Below, piece after piece: positions 24,137-31,082 of a stretch of DNA of 64,000 bases (positions within the stretch are counted from its first letter, which is position 1; each line of letters starts with the position of its first letter). The notes below the pieces were generated by a model that saw only the letters and a list, made by a program, of their open reading frames with translations, was not told the DNA's origin and ran no database searches. The DNA lies in the IMG/VR virus record IMGVR_UViG_3300031525_000009, positions 1 to 64,000 of that record. One strand, given 5' to 3'. The position numbers and the translations under genes were made by a program. The stretch comes from a virus.

Positions 24137-24199
24137 TACCCGAAAACCGCCCGAGGGTACCACTGTACGATTGAGGATTCAAGCCGCGTTGCGCAACGC
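24137..24199 (-). promoter_or_regulatory. Candidate leftward promoter and operator upstream of terS
   Basis: On the - strand, TTGAAT (24182-24177) and TACCCT (24159-24154) are 17 bp apart. Just upstream of the -35 lies a perfect 14-bp palindrome GCGTTGCGCAACGC (24186-24199). A second inverted repeat, TAGGCT-A-AGCCTA, covers the terS ribosome-binding region (about 24125-24137). The layout suggests a regulated start of late transcription, but it is predicted from sequence only. Confidence 0.4.
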
Positions 24200-24213
24200 C
24201 CGGTTATGACCGC

Positions 24214-24450
24214 TTACGACCGCAAGCGCAGTTCCGCCACGCTCACGCCATAGTGGCTGACGATCGTCGTCCAGGCAATCCCACTCTCGCGGCTCCACGC
24301 CTGAGCCATAGCCAACAGCGCTCCTCGGAGTTTCTCGAGCTCATCCGCTGCCGCATTCAACGCATCTGCTGCGAACTGATCGCCAAAGCGGTCTTGGCGA
24401 ATCCGCATTGCGCGTTGTCGTAGGTCCTCCAGCATGTTGGTATCCATCAT
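24214..24450 (-). CDS. Hypothetical helical protein (78 aa)
   Basis: Starts at ATG 24450, overlapping the stop of the upstream gene. Entirely helical and charged (LEDLRQRAMRIRQDRFGDQFAADALNAAADELEKLRG), then a short IAWTTIVSHYGVSVAELR, which could be an HTH-like turn. It may be a small regulatory or structural helper. No family is recognised. Confidence 0.65.
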   Translation of the reverse strand: MMDTNMLEDLRQRAMRIRQDRFGDQFAADALNAAADELEKLRGALLAMAQAWSRESGIAWTTIVSHYGVSVAELRLRS

Positions 24451-24719
24451 TTGCGCAGCGCCTCAGCCGCCGCATTCGCCTGTGCGATCGACTCGGCAGA
24501 CACTTCGAACAAGTCTCCATAGCCACTCACCGAGTAACCGATGAGTTGATAAAACTGCTGCCAGTCTTCCTGAGTGAACTGCATGCCGATCGCGGCTAAC
24601 CAATTCAGATCAACCGGCCCTGAATCCAACAAAAACCGCACGATGGAATTTTCTTTGAAACGCACTACACCGTGCGCATCCCGCACGACAGGTTGCATCG
24701 GGTTTTTAGTACTGCTCAT
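24447..24719 (-). CDS. Hypothetical protein (90 aa)
   Basis: ATG 24719 overlaps the stop of the membrane gene upstream (ATGA); the longer frame is rejected for that reason. It contains AHGVVRFKENSIVRFLLDSG and TQEDWQQFYQLIGYSVSGYGDL. These segments resemble a conserved small phage protein in which VVRFKEN..V.FLLD is followed by an LIGYSVSGYGEL motif. Its function is unknown. Confidence 0.7.
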   Translation of the reverse strand: MSSTKNPMQPVVRDAHGVVRFKENSIVRFLLDSGPVDLNWLAAIGMQFTQEDWQQFYQLIGYSVSGYGDLFEVSAESIAQANAAAEALRK

Positions 24720-24964
24720 TTGCGCTCCATCGCTAGCGCAATGCTGCGCAGCATCCCCACAATCGAGACCAGCACAATCGCGAACATCGTCACGCTGCCG
24801 ATTACTCCCCAAGCGGGTGCGGGGATGTGCAGCAGTCCCCACACGATAGCACCGACGATTACGAGTCCCGCCACAAGTCCGGCCAGATAAGCCAGCGCGG
24901 TGCGCACGGCTGCTGCACCAAACAGCAGGGTGCAGACAATCACCATCAGCAGTATGTCAGTCAT
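24716..24964 (-). CDS. Small membrane protein (82 aa)
   Basis: ATG 24964 (MTDILLMVIV) overlaps the preceding stop (ATGA). Three hydrophobic stretches (about 3-18, 22-45 and 52-75) predict two or three membrane segments with short polar turns. It is outside the lysis cassette, so a holin role is unlikely but not excluded. No family is recognised. Confidence 0.65.
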   Translation of the reverse strand: MTDILLMVIVCTLLFGAAAVRTALAYLAGLVAGLVIVGAIVWGLLHIPAPAWGVIGSVTMFAIVLVSIVGMLRSIALAMERK

Positions 24965-25212
24965 GTTGATTGCTCCTGCGGCCACTGCATGATGCGGAGC
25001 TTGATGAAATTGCCGCAATCAGCCGCGACCTTGCAATGAGCCGCATCTATTCCGTACGTCGTCACGTGCTCGCCATGCGGCTCGGGCGCTTCCCCTACCC
25101 GACGCGCAATCACGATGACCTGATCGTAACCGTACTTGTCCGCGATCTCCCGTGCCGCGCTGATCGGTATCGGGCGCATTTGTCTTGGCAACGGCTTAGG
25201 GGTCTTCTTCAT
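24961..25212 (-). CDS. Conserved small phage protein (83 aa)
   Basis: Contains YGYDQVIVIARRVG, then EHVTTYGIDAAHCKVAADCGNFIKLRIMQWP. That closing pattern (TTYG...HC..AA..G..L....M.WP) is a recurring small protein in phages of Proteobacteria, without assigned function. Overlaps the downstream membrane gene by ATGA. Confidence 0.75.
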   Translation of the reverse strand: MKKTPKPLPRQMRPIPISAAREIADKYGYDQVIVIARRVGEAPEPHGEHVTTYGIDAAHCKVAADCGNFIKLRIMQWPQEQST

Positions 25213-25249
25213 GTTGGTTTCGTCCTATTTGTGTTAGTTAAATTACCAG

Positions 25250-25594
25250 CTAGCCTTCTAACTCAAGTCTATCCGGTTTGAAATATTCCCACTCTCCAGC
25301 GACGATTTTATAAACGCCTTCGGGAAGTGTGCCGGAGAATACTTCGACGCGTTTTACCTCCGGGTCTATGTCGGTGAATAACCGGATAGCGCCACTCATG
25401 TTGACGCTGTAGCCGTCCGGTAAGTACAAGCGACCCATCCGTTGCTCAACTAAGTACTCAATACGGGCTACCCCGGTAACTAAATCGTCTCTCTGTCGAA
25501 TGCGCAGTGGTTCGCCTTCCAGAATCTGCGCCAACATTCTCTGTACTTCGCGCATTGCACCGGCTATTCCGAGGGGTCTCTTTTTCACAGTCAT
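25250..25594 (-). CDS. Hypothetical protein (114 aa)
   Basis: ATG 25594 (MTVKKRPLG) is preferred; an upstream GTG would begin inside the GATC-rich repeat region. The N-terminal half is helical and basic, and the C-terminal half is strand-rich (RLYLPDGYSVNMSGAIRLF, VKRVEVFSGTLPEGVYKIVAGEWEYF). It is the first gene downstream of the repeat cluster on the leftward strand. No family is recognised. Confidence 0.65.
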   Translation of the reverse strand: MTVKKRPLGIAGAMREVQRMLAQILEGEPLRIRQRDDLVTGVARIEYLVEQRMGRLYLPDGYSVNMSGAIRLFTDIDPEVKRVEVFSGTLPEGVYKIVAGEWEYFKPDRLELEG

Positions 25595-25623
25595 GGGGCT
25601 GGCCTCGCGTATACTCTCTGAAA

Positions 25624-25798
25624 ATGATCCTTTGAACACTTATACTCTATATATTAAGTAGTTTAAAGAAGATCATCATATGATCCTTTGATGATCCTCT
25701 GTATATCGTTAATAGTCTTCAAAGGATCATCAAGAGATCATCCTATGATCCACTCTCAAATATCGGTAAAACAAGCATAAAACCCTTCAAAGGATCAT
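25624..25798. repeat. GATC-rich inverted-repeat cluster, candidate replication origin or operator
   Basis: The 242-bp AT-rich gap 25595-25836 holds four copies of a 12-bp word. ATGATCCTTTGA occurs at 25624-25635 and 25680-25691; its reverse complement TCAAAGGATCAT occurs at 25719-25730 and 25787-25798. A second pair, GATCATCATATGATCC (25672-25687) and GATCATCCTATGATCC (25736-25751), lies between. Eight GATC sites fall in about 175 bp. The region lies immediately downstream of the primase-helicase gene. Iterons and dense Dam sites are typical of origins; a regulator-binding region is the alternative. Confidence 0.6.
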
Positions 25799-25836
25799 AT
25801 CTGAGTGTATATAGAGAAACCTTGATTTTTCGTACT

Positions 25837-27678
25837 TTAGTCACCCTTTTCAGGCAGCCGCCAACGAAAAGCATTTTTCCCGACACGCATGGATTCTATT
25901 TTCAATTCTTCCTTTGCCCGCTTTAGCGTTATTCCGGCAACCTGCGCTTCCTCCGCCTGCTTGCGAACTTCCCACACGTTCACCGAGCCCTTCTCCAACA
26001 ACCTGCGCAGGAACTGTTTGGCAATCCCCAGCTTTGACTCCCCATCCCCGTTGCCTTCCGCTTCCGAAATGATGTGCAACCCCGTGCCGTCCAGGTATCT
26101 CCCCCATGCGGTCCGTGCAATCTCCGTGTTGGGTTCCTCCTCAAACCCGTATTCGTACCCGCCTTTCTGCTTCTTCGCGAATGTCTTGATGCAAGTAAAT
26201 ACGTACTTGGTCGGATCGCGCCCTTCACCATCCACAATCGGGGCAGTCGCCAGCACGATGCGCGGCGCTTGAGACCAGCCACCACTACCCGTGATGCGCT
26301 CCACCGGGTCCTTGCCTTTGCTGCCTTTGTTAAAATGCTGGATGCCCAACACAACACAGTGGTACTTCTTGGCTAACCGTTGTAAGGGCAACAATGCGCG
26401 CCTGACGTCATTCACGTGGTTGTTATCTTTCTCGACGATGACGACAATTGGGTCAACGATAATGAGGGATACTTCTCCTAACTCTTCGCATACCCGCTCC
26501 AGCAACCCCATATCCTGCGCCGGATCAAATGCGCGCTCGGTTTCATCTTCCTTCACCCCCACCAACACCGTACAGCGCTCCTGATCTCCGCCTGACCAGC
26601 GAAAGCGTGGTTTGACCGTATCGCCCAGATCATCCTCACCCGTCCACAGAATCACATTGCCCCGCGGACATTTCGTGCCGTCCGGCCATTTGCCGCCACG
26701 AGTTATAGTTGCAGCCATTGAAAGCGTCAGCGTTGATTTCATCGTAGCTCCCGCGCCCGCAATGATGTGCACCTTGTTGCGCGCCAGGAAGCCTTTCCAT
26801 AACCAGTCAACTGCCTCCTCCTCAATCTCAGACATCTTCATGACAACTGCGGATAACTCTCCTGCAATAAACTTGCGTTTACCGCGGACGATACGCAGCA
26901 GCTCTTTTTCAGTCTTGGGGGGTTTGCAATGTTGTTGCGAAAGCGCATGCAACATCTGCAGAATCTTTGCCTCGCTCCAGCCACTCTTCGCCAGCGAGTA
27001 GGCCCGTGCTGAGAGCCAATCACCCCGTTGACCGTCAGGCACATCCTCGAACACCCCTGAAGTGTCGTGTCCATTGGCGCCGTTCGATTTTCGAGCGCTG
27101 CTTGACTTAACCCGTTTAAGCAGCCACTCCGGGGCATTGCCAGGAGTTCCGAACGCCTCACCCCCGTGTGCGGCCCACCAGATGACATAGCCGCCCTCAC
27201 CTCGCACATCGACCCCCTCGGACACCCGGGAAGTGCTGTTACCGACCCCCTCCACATGCTGGTACAGCAAGTGCTTGCCGCGACGCGTCTGGTGCAGCCG
27301 GTACTCCCCCAGACGATCCTTGTGCCGCGCGTACCAGTCGCCACTCTTGGGGTCGCAGTCAATCGCCAATAGGCCCGACGCAGGACCCGTAGGAACCCCG
27401 ATCAGCGCTTGGGGGTAGCTCTGCCACCACTTGGCGATCTGCGCCGCGTCCTGGGTCGCAGCATAGAACCCCCGCTTGACCAGGGGTTCCTTGGTCACCC
27501 CGTCACACGGAAACACCGGATACTGCAAGGCGACACGCAGCGCGGCACGAACCGCAGGGCTGCTTAAGATCGGTCCTGCGGACCCGTTCCCGTTGACTTT
27601 ATGAATTTTGCGTGTCGGGTCGCTGCTCTCATCTGGAGGTGCTTGACGGTGGAGGCGTTCGTCCGTTATTTTCTTCAA
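25837..27678 (-). CDS. Bifunctional AEP primase-polymerase and RepA-like helicase
   Basis: The protein has 613 aa. The N-terminal prim-pol domain (about 40-195) has IGVPTGPASGLLAIDCD with the catalytic DxD at 107-109, HQTRRGKH at 129-136 and GVDVRGEGGYVIWW. The C-terminal RepA/AAA_25-type ATPase (about 285-520) has Walker A GAGATMKST at 308-316, Walker B LIIVDP at 405-410 and GIQHFNKG at 445-452. An HTH-like tail follows. It would both prime and unwind DNA at the fork. Start is TTG 27678, the only in-frame start with a good AGGA; no upstream ATG exists. Confidence 0.9.
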   Translation of the reverse strand: MKKITDERLHRQAPPDESSDPTRKIHKVNGNGSAGPILSSPAVRAALRVALQYPVFPCDGVTKEPLVKRGFYAATQDAAQIAKWWQSYPQALIGVPTGPASGLLAIDCDPKSGDWYARHKDRLGEYRLHQTRRGKHLLYQHVEGVGNSTSRVSEGVDVRGEGGYVIWWAAHGGEAFGTPGNAPEWLLKRVKSSSARKSNGANGHDTSGVFEDVPDGQRGDWLSARAYSLAKSGWSEAKILQMLHALSQQHCKPPKTEKELLRIVRGKRKFIAGELSAVVMKMSEIEEEAVDWLWKGFLARNKVHIIAGAGATMKSTLTLSMAATITRGGKWPDGTKCPRGNVILWTGEDDLGDTVKPRFRWSGGDQERCTVLVGVKEDETERAFDPAQDMGLLERVCEELGEVSLIIVDPIVVIVEKDNNHVNDVRRALLPLQRLAKKYHCVVLGIQHFNKGSKGKDPVERITGSGGWSQAPRIVLATAPIVDGEGRDPTKYVFTCIKTFAKKQKGGYEYGFEEEPNTEIARTAWGRYLDGTGLHIISEAEGNGDGESKLGIAKQFLRRLLEKGSVNVWEVRKQAEEAQVAGITLKRAKEELKIESMRVGKNAFRWRLPEKGD

Positions 27679-27702
27679 TGCGGTCGTCCTGTGTATTGGG
27701 AG

Positions 27703-27735
27703 AGACCGGTTCCGTCTCGCAAGGTGGTCCGGTCT
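27703..27735. repeat. 7-bp inverted repeat upstream of primase-helicase gene
   Basis: AGACCGG (27703-27709) and CCGGTCT (27729-27735) are perfect reverse complements 19 nt apart, in the 104-bp gap upstream of the primase-helicase start. Could be an operator; no clear promoter accompanies it. Confidence 0.3.
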
Positions 27736-27782
27736 ACTTCCAAGTCAGATCAAAGGGGAGCTGACGCTACGCGCGCTCAGGC

Positions 27783-28049
27783 TCAAGCGTCAAGACGGGG
27801 TAGTCGCCGAATTTTGGGCCGGTAGGGTGAATTGCGAGCATAGGCATTCATGGCAGCATGCGTAATGCGGTCGGTCGCAAAGCCTCGAAAGCCTCCCGGC
27901 TCGCGCCAAGTGCAAATGACTCCCCCTCCCCAAACATCACTCAAACTCTCGCGGTCAACCCGTTCCAACAAACCACGACCCGCGACTAAATGTATGCAGC
28001 CGTCGTCGAATGCGCTCCAATCACCGAATGCCGGGTTGCGTGTATTCAT
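27783..28049 (-). CDS. Hypothetical protein (88 aa)
   Basis: Starts at ATG 28049. Contains WSAFDDGCIHLVAGRGLLERV, a compact globular-looking start, and a basic C-terminal part (AYARNSPYRPKIRRL). Located just upstream of the primase-helicase gene on the same strand. No family is recognised. Confidence 0.6.
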   Translation of the reverse strand: MNTRNPAFGDWSAFDDGCIHLVAGRGLLERVDRESLSDVWGGGVICTWREPGGFRGFATDRITHAAMNAYARNSPYRPKIRRLPRLDA

Positions 28050-28062
28050 AGCGTCAAGACGA

Positions 28063-28281
28063 TTACTTCAAGCGGATCAAATTCGGAAGCCGGCTCAAAT
28101 TGTGCTCCCGCGCTTCCTTGCACGCATCCTCCAGGTGCGTCACCAACACTTCAAACTCCTCCTGACTACGTGCGAAAGCGTCAATCGACTTCACCGCGTT
28201 CGAATAGCGGGGGCGCATTGGATCCAACCGTTTCGTGACATACGGCGGATAGGCGCTTTTCTTGATGAGCTTCACTGCCAT
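28063..28281 (-). CDS. Hypothetical protein (72 aa)
   Basis: Basic N-terminus (MAVKLIKKSAYPPYVTKRLDP) followed by a long amphipathic helix (NAVKSIDAFARSQEEFEVLVTHLEDACKEAREHN). An alternative start at 28293 adds four residues. It slightly overlaps the membrane micro-gene upstream. No family is recognised. Confidence 0.55.
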   Translation of the reverse strand: MAVKLIKKSAYPPYVTKRLDPMRPRYSNAVKSIDAFARSQEEFEVLVTHLEDACKEAREHNLSRLPNLIRLK

Positions 28282-28376
28282 AGATAAACCCATTCCAGAT
28301 CCAGAAAGCCGACGAACAGCACCAGGGTAACCGTTACGAGCAGCCAAAAAAGCAGCTCGCGCCAGAAGTTACCCAC
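28272..28376 (-). CDS. Micro-gene, 34-aa membrane peptide
   Basis: GTG 28376 to TGA at 28272-28274. The peptide has one strongly hydrophobic segment (LLFWLLVTVTLVLFVGFL) bordered by charged residues, so a single-pass inner-membrane peptide is likely. Starts 3 nt after the HTH gene's stop codon. Function unknown. Confidence 0.45.
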   Translation of the reverse strand: MGNFWRELLFWLLVTVTLVLFVGFLDLEWVYLWQ

Positions 28377-28378
28377 AA

Positions 28379-28582
28379 CTAATCCACAACCCGGAATACC
28401 GGGTGCTTTTCACGCTGTAAACCCAGTTTCCTCAGGGTCTTGGCGGAAGCGCCGGAACGCCGCCCGGTGTGCAATCTCCACAGGATCGACCAGTGCACCT
28501 CCAGTGCGTCGGCGGCTTGCCGGTAGGTGCGCCCCCCGATCAGGGTATCCAGGTGCTTTTGCAGTTGCGTTTTGGGTGCCAT
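28379..28582 (-). CDS. Small HTH DNA-binding protein, candidate repressor at the divergent control region
   Basis: The 67-aa protein starts at ATG 28582 with AGGA upstream. Residues about 18-50 form a Cro/XRE-like helix-turn-helix (GRTYRQAADALEVHWSILWRLHTGRR), with a basic tail. It is the first gene of the leftward unit and faces the rightward early promoter across about 100 bp, the classic place for a switch regulator. A GGCTAC site lies against its start codon, and a GGCTAC/GTAGCC dyad covers the opposite promoter. Binding of those sites by this protein is inference. Confidence 0.65.
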   Translation of the reverse strand: MAPKTQLQKHLDTLIGGRTYRQAADALEVHWSILWRLHTGRRSGASAKTLRKLGLQREKHPVFRVVD

Positions 28583-28625
28583 AGTAGCCAAATCCTGCCA
28601 CAACCGGGTGTGTGACGCAATACCG

Positions 28626-28658
28626 TTGACAAATATGGCTACAACCTTTAAAGTAGCC
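28626..28658 (+). promoter_or_regulatory. Early promoter P1 with GGCTAC/GTAGCC operator dyad
   Basis: TTGACA (28626-28631) and TAAAGT (28649-28654) are 17 bp apart. Inside and past the spacer, GGCTAC (28636-28641) and GTAGCC (28653-28658) form an inverted repeat over the -10. AAGGAG follows before the first rightward gene. The same core recurs at 29539 and 30491. Confidence 0.7.
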
Positions 28659-28680
28659 TCACCAGTTAAGGAGAACATAG

Positions 28681-28758
28681 ATGGCCGCAACTCTTCCTGA
28701 CCGCAAAATAAACGCCGCCAAGCGACTCGACAAGGCTGCTGAGGGGATACACGTATGA
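28681..28758 (+). CDS. First rightward micro-gene, 25 aa
   Basis: ATG 28681 preceded by AAGGAG; its TGA overlaps the next ATG. The peptide is basic and helical (MAATLPDRKINAAKRLDKAA). It may be a leader that couples translation of the early operon. Supported by the strong SD and overlap. Confidence 0.55.
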   Translation: MAATLPDRKINAAKRLDKAAEGIHV

Positions 28759-28970
28759 AACGGCATTACGATCGCGCGCACCCCGGTACAGTCACGGGCG
28801 CACCGAAGCAGAACCCGGAAGCCTACCGGGGTTATACCATCCATTTTTCCGCGCTCAGCAATCACATGTGGATCGAGAAAGGCATGGCGCACATTGCCAG
28901 CGTGCCAGACACACAGAGCTGGGCGCACGCTCGCAGCATGATTGACCAACTTGTGGAGTGTGCATCATGA
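28755..28970 (+). CDS. Hypothetical early protein (71 aa)
   Basis: ATG 28755 overlaps the preceding stop. Contains YRGYTIHFSALSNHMWIEKG followed by VPDTQSWAHARSMIDQLV, a compact beta-alpha pattern. Behind promoter P1. No family is recognised. Confidence 0.65.
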   Translation: MKRHYDRAHPGTVTGAPKQNPEAYRGYTIHFSALSNHMWIEKGMAHIASVPDTQSWAHARSMIDQLVECAS

Positions 28971-29368
28971 GAACACGGAACAACAAAACGCCATTCAAAC
29001 CGCTGTGGGTTATGGCGCTGTCATCCGGCGATCTGGTGCGCCGTTTCGGCAGTCCGTGCGTCACAGTTCGGGAAAACTACCGCAAGCACCATGCGGCCAT
29101 CAAGACCACACACGACTTGCGCGCCACGCTGCGCGCGGGGCGCTACACCAGCTTGGGAGGGTATCCGCTCTTTTTCTACACCAGTGACGGAGCCGCGCTG
29201 TGCTTCGCATGCTGCGCCAAAGAGTACCGCCAAGTCAGCACAGAGATACGGGAGCGCTCCAACTGTGGCTTTCGCGTGGTTGGTGCGGAAATCAACTACG
29301 AAGATAAAGAGCTGACGTGTGACCACTGCAGCAAGGCGATAGAATCCGCCTACGAACAGGACGAATAA
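28967..29368 (+). CDS. Conserved early protein with zinc knuckles (133 aa)
   Basis: ATG 28967 overlaps the preceding stop, which decides the start over an earlier in-frame codon. YTSLGGYPLFFYTSDGAALCFACC, FRVVGAEINYEDKELTCDHCSKAIESAYEQDE at the end is a pattern known from small phage proteins that carry GGYPvff.tsDg followed by a C-terminal C.HC. Four Cys could hold one zinc. Function unknown. Confidence 0.75.
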   Translation: MRTRNNKTPFKPLWVMALSSGDLVRRFGSPCVTVRENYRKHHAAIKTTHDLRATLRAGRYTSLGGYPLFFYTSDGAALCFACCAKEYRQVSTEIRERSNCGFRVVGAEINYEDKELTCDHCSKAIESAYEQDE

Positions 29369-29370
29369 CC

Positions 29371-29541
29371 ATGCCAAAGCTAACAGTCAGACCGGGCGAA
29401 ACCCTCAATACGCGATTCTGCCGCATTCTGTTGCAGCAAACGTTGCTGGACCTTACCGGGCGCGAGCTGGCGCACTACCGCCGCGTCAAGGAAACCCCCG
29501 GAGCCGTGACGTGGCTCCCAATTCGGTACTTTGCCCAGTAG
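29371..29541 (+). CDS. Small early protein (56 aa)
   Basis: ATG 29371 to TAG 29539-29541, two bases after the preceding stop. The peptide is basic (TLNTRFCRILLQQTLLDLTGRELAHYRRV). The stop codon is the first three bases of the -35 box of promoter P2. No family is recognised. Confidence 0.55.
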   Translation: MPKLTVRPGETLNTRFCRILLQQTLLDLTGRELAHYRRVKETPGAVTWLPIRYFAQ

Positions 29542-29567
29542 ACAACCTTGGCTACAACCGGTAAGCT
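29539..29567 (+). promoter_or_regulatory. Early promoter P2 (GGCTAC core)
   Basis: TAGACA (29539-29544), 17-bp spacer containing GGCTACAAC, TAAGCT (29562-29567). Matches P1 and P3 in spacing and core. It lies at the stop of the 56-aa gene and 31 bp before the next start. Confidence 0.6.
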
Positions 29568-29598
29568 TGGCTCTCACTAAATCACGGAGCGAAACGAG

Positions 29599-29880
29599 AT
29601 GGGCCGCAAAGTGGATTACTCGAAATTTGAAACCCGGACTGTCGTGCACGAGGGGACCCAAGTGGGGCAAATCGTAGTCGCCTATGAGCGTAAGCCCGGC
29701 GATCCACACGGGCCAAAGACACTGGTGCGGTACATACGCATCCAACACGTATCCCGGTTGACCGACCGCAACACGGGTTCGGTTGATTATATGGGATTCG
29801 GGAAGTATGTCACGGAACAGGTGTTTCGCAATTCGTTGTCCCCCGCAATCGCGCTCACCGAAGACCAAGTGCATTCCTGA
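29599..29880 (+). CDS. Hypothetical early protein (93 aa)
   Basis: First gene behind promoter P2. Beta-rich (FETRTVVHEGTQVGQIVVAYERK, then VRYIRIQHVSRLTD) with a C-terminal helix. No family is recognised. Confidence 0.65.
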   Translation: MGRKVDYSKFETRTVVHEGTQVGQIVVAYERKPGDPHGPKTLVRYIRIQHVSRLTDRNTGSVDYMGFGKYVTEQVFRNSLSPAIALTEDQVHS

Positions 29881-29901
29881 ATCACGGATGGAGCAACGAT
29901 C

Positions 29902-30060
29902 ATGAACGTCTCTCTCAAAACCTACGAGCAACTCATTGCGCTCCTGCGCAATCCGCACATCTCATCGACCGCGGCTGAGTACGTGCGCGCCGAGCTGCGC
30001 TCCCGCGACCGCGCACTGCGCAACCAGGAAGCCGCAGTGTTCGCGGTAGGTGCGTTATGA
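29902..30060 (+). CDS. Hypothetical early protein (52 aa)
   Basis: ATG 29902 to TGA 30058-30060, whose stop overlaps the next ATG. Helical and charged (MNVSLKTYEQLIALLRNPH, then AEYVRAELRSRDRALRN). No family is recognised. Confidence 0.55.
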   Translation: MNVSLKTYEQLIALLRNPHISSTAAEYVRAELRSRDRALRNQEAAVFAVGAL

Positions 30061-30272
30061 ATAACTTTTTCTTCACTGACTATCGCGTTGCGCTCAATTA
30101 CGCAATTATGGAAGCCCGCAAAGGTAATCGCATCATGCGCTTAAGCAAGGGGCAGGAATACACCAAAAAGGGGTTCTACGTGAACCTTGCGATTCAAGAC
30201 CCCGCTAAGCGTTTTGGGCGCGATTTGGAAGGAGAATTCATCAAGCCAACTGATCCATTAAGTGCCCTGTGA
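30057..30272 (+). CDS. Hypothetical early protein (71 aa)
   Basis: Overlaps its neighbours at both ends (ATGA, GTGA). FFFTDYRVALNYAIMEARKGNRIMRLSKG then a short beta part (FYVNLAIQDP). Possibly a small helical domain. No family is recognised. Confidence 0.6.
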   Translation: MNNFFFTDYRVALNYAIMEARKGNRIMRLSKGQEYTKKGFYVNLAIQDPAKRFGRDLEGEFIKPTDPLSAL

Positions 30273-30493
30273 CGCGCCGCAAACACGAAAATCTGGCAGA
30301 AGCCGTGCCGACGTTCGTCAAGACGGAAGGCGGCATGACGTATTTCAAGTTCTTGGGGTTCTCCTACCGCACCGATTCAGTGCGCTATTTGATTCAGGCA
30401 AAAGACGGTCAAGCGTGGAACCGCACACACTCCGCGCGAGTCTCCGCCGCGGCCAAACAGATCCTGGAACAAATTAGCGTTAATTTGTTGTAG
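30269..30493 (+). CDS. Hypothetical early protein (74 aa)
   Basis: The GTG start overlaps the preceding stop. Beta-rich start (TFVKTEGGMTYFKFLGFSYRTDSVRYL) then a helix (RVSAAAKQILEQI). Its TAG stop is the start of promoter P3. No family is recognised. Confidence 0.6.
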   Translation: MTRRKHENLAEAVPTFVKTEGGMTYFKFLGFSYRTDSVRYLIQAKDGQAWNRTHSARVSAAAKQILEQISVNLL

Positions 30494-30519
30494 ACAACTT
30501 CGGCTACATCGATTAAGCT
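30491..30519 (+). promoter_or_regulatory. Early promoter P3 (GGCTAC core)
   Basis: TAGACA (30491-30496), 17-bp spacer with GGCTACATC, TAAGCT (30514-30519). Like P2, it begins at the stop codon of the preceding gene and serves the next gene group. A 6-bp hairpin CGATGC-ACTCA-GCATCG lies downstream at about 30717-30733. Confidence 0.6.
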
Positions 30520-30560
30520 GTCCTCGCATTGAAGTAACGTACCGAACTGGAGAAACTAAC

Positions 30561-30680
30561 ATGAAGCCTTGGACTGGAAAACAGATTTGTAGCGTACCCG
30601 GCGACAATCGCGTTTTCATGACATATGTCGAATATATGGTAGCTGTTGCCGCGTACCGCGCTACCTTAGTTGCTGCCTGA
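30561..30680 (+). CDS. Micro-gene, 39 aa
   Basis: ATG 30561 to TGA 30678-30680, first frame behind promoter P3 and preceded by GGAGAAAC. The peptide ends in a hydrophobic helix (VEYMVAVAAYRATLVAA). No family is recognised. Confidence 0.45.
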   Translation: MKPWTGKQICSVPGDNRVFMTYVEYMVAVAAYRATLVAA

Positions 30681-30779
30681 ATCCAGCGTCTGAGGCTTAC
30701 GAATGTGAGTCTCAGGCGATGCACTCAGCATCGAACGACGCAGCGCCGTGATGCGCAGCACAGAAAAGGACGACAGCAT

Positions 30780-31061
30780 ATGACATTAGCCAAGCCGCTC
30801 ATCAATGACCTTCGTGAAGTTGCGTCCAATGCTGAGCGTATTTTCGAGACTCTTTTGCGCGAAAAATATCCCCGCGCGGATAGGTTTGTCTGGCTCCGTG
30901 CGTGTGAGGCGCTGCGCAATGGCACTGCGGATAGGTTTGACCGGGATATGGCAAATGATCCGCAAATCCTACGGGCACACGATGTCTACATTGAGGCGCT
31001 GCACGCGTTCTATCACGCTCGCGACGGGGAACGCGGATTTCTAGGCACCCGGGGGCTTTAA
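30780..31061 (+). CDS. Hypothetical early protein (93 aa)
   Basis: ATG 30780 with AAGGA upstream; the longer in-frame extension has no SD. Helical: LINDLREVASNAERIFETLLREKY, FVWLRACEALRNGTADRFDRD, then VYIEALHAFYHARDGERG. It resembles no family I can name. Confidence 0.65.
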   Translation: MTLAKPLINDLREVASNAERIFETLLREKYPRADRFVWLRACEALRNGTADRFDRDMANDPQILRAHDVYIEALHAFYHARDGERGFLGTRGL

Positions 31062-31082
31062 CCGGATAAGCATGGAAACAAC

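Noticed and set aside
25595-25639. GTG start at 25639 for the gene at 25250
   Set aside because: Would place the N-terminus in the GATC repeat; ATG 25594 has the better context
30717-30733. Hairpin CGATGC/GCATCG as terminator
   Set aside because: Short stem, no U-tract and it lies inside the P3 transcript; noted only under P3
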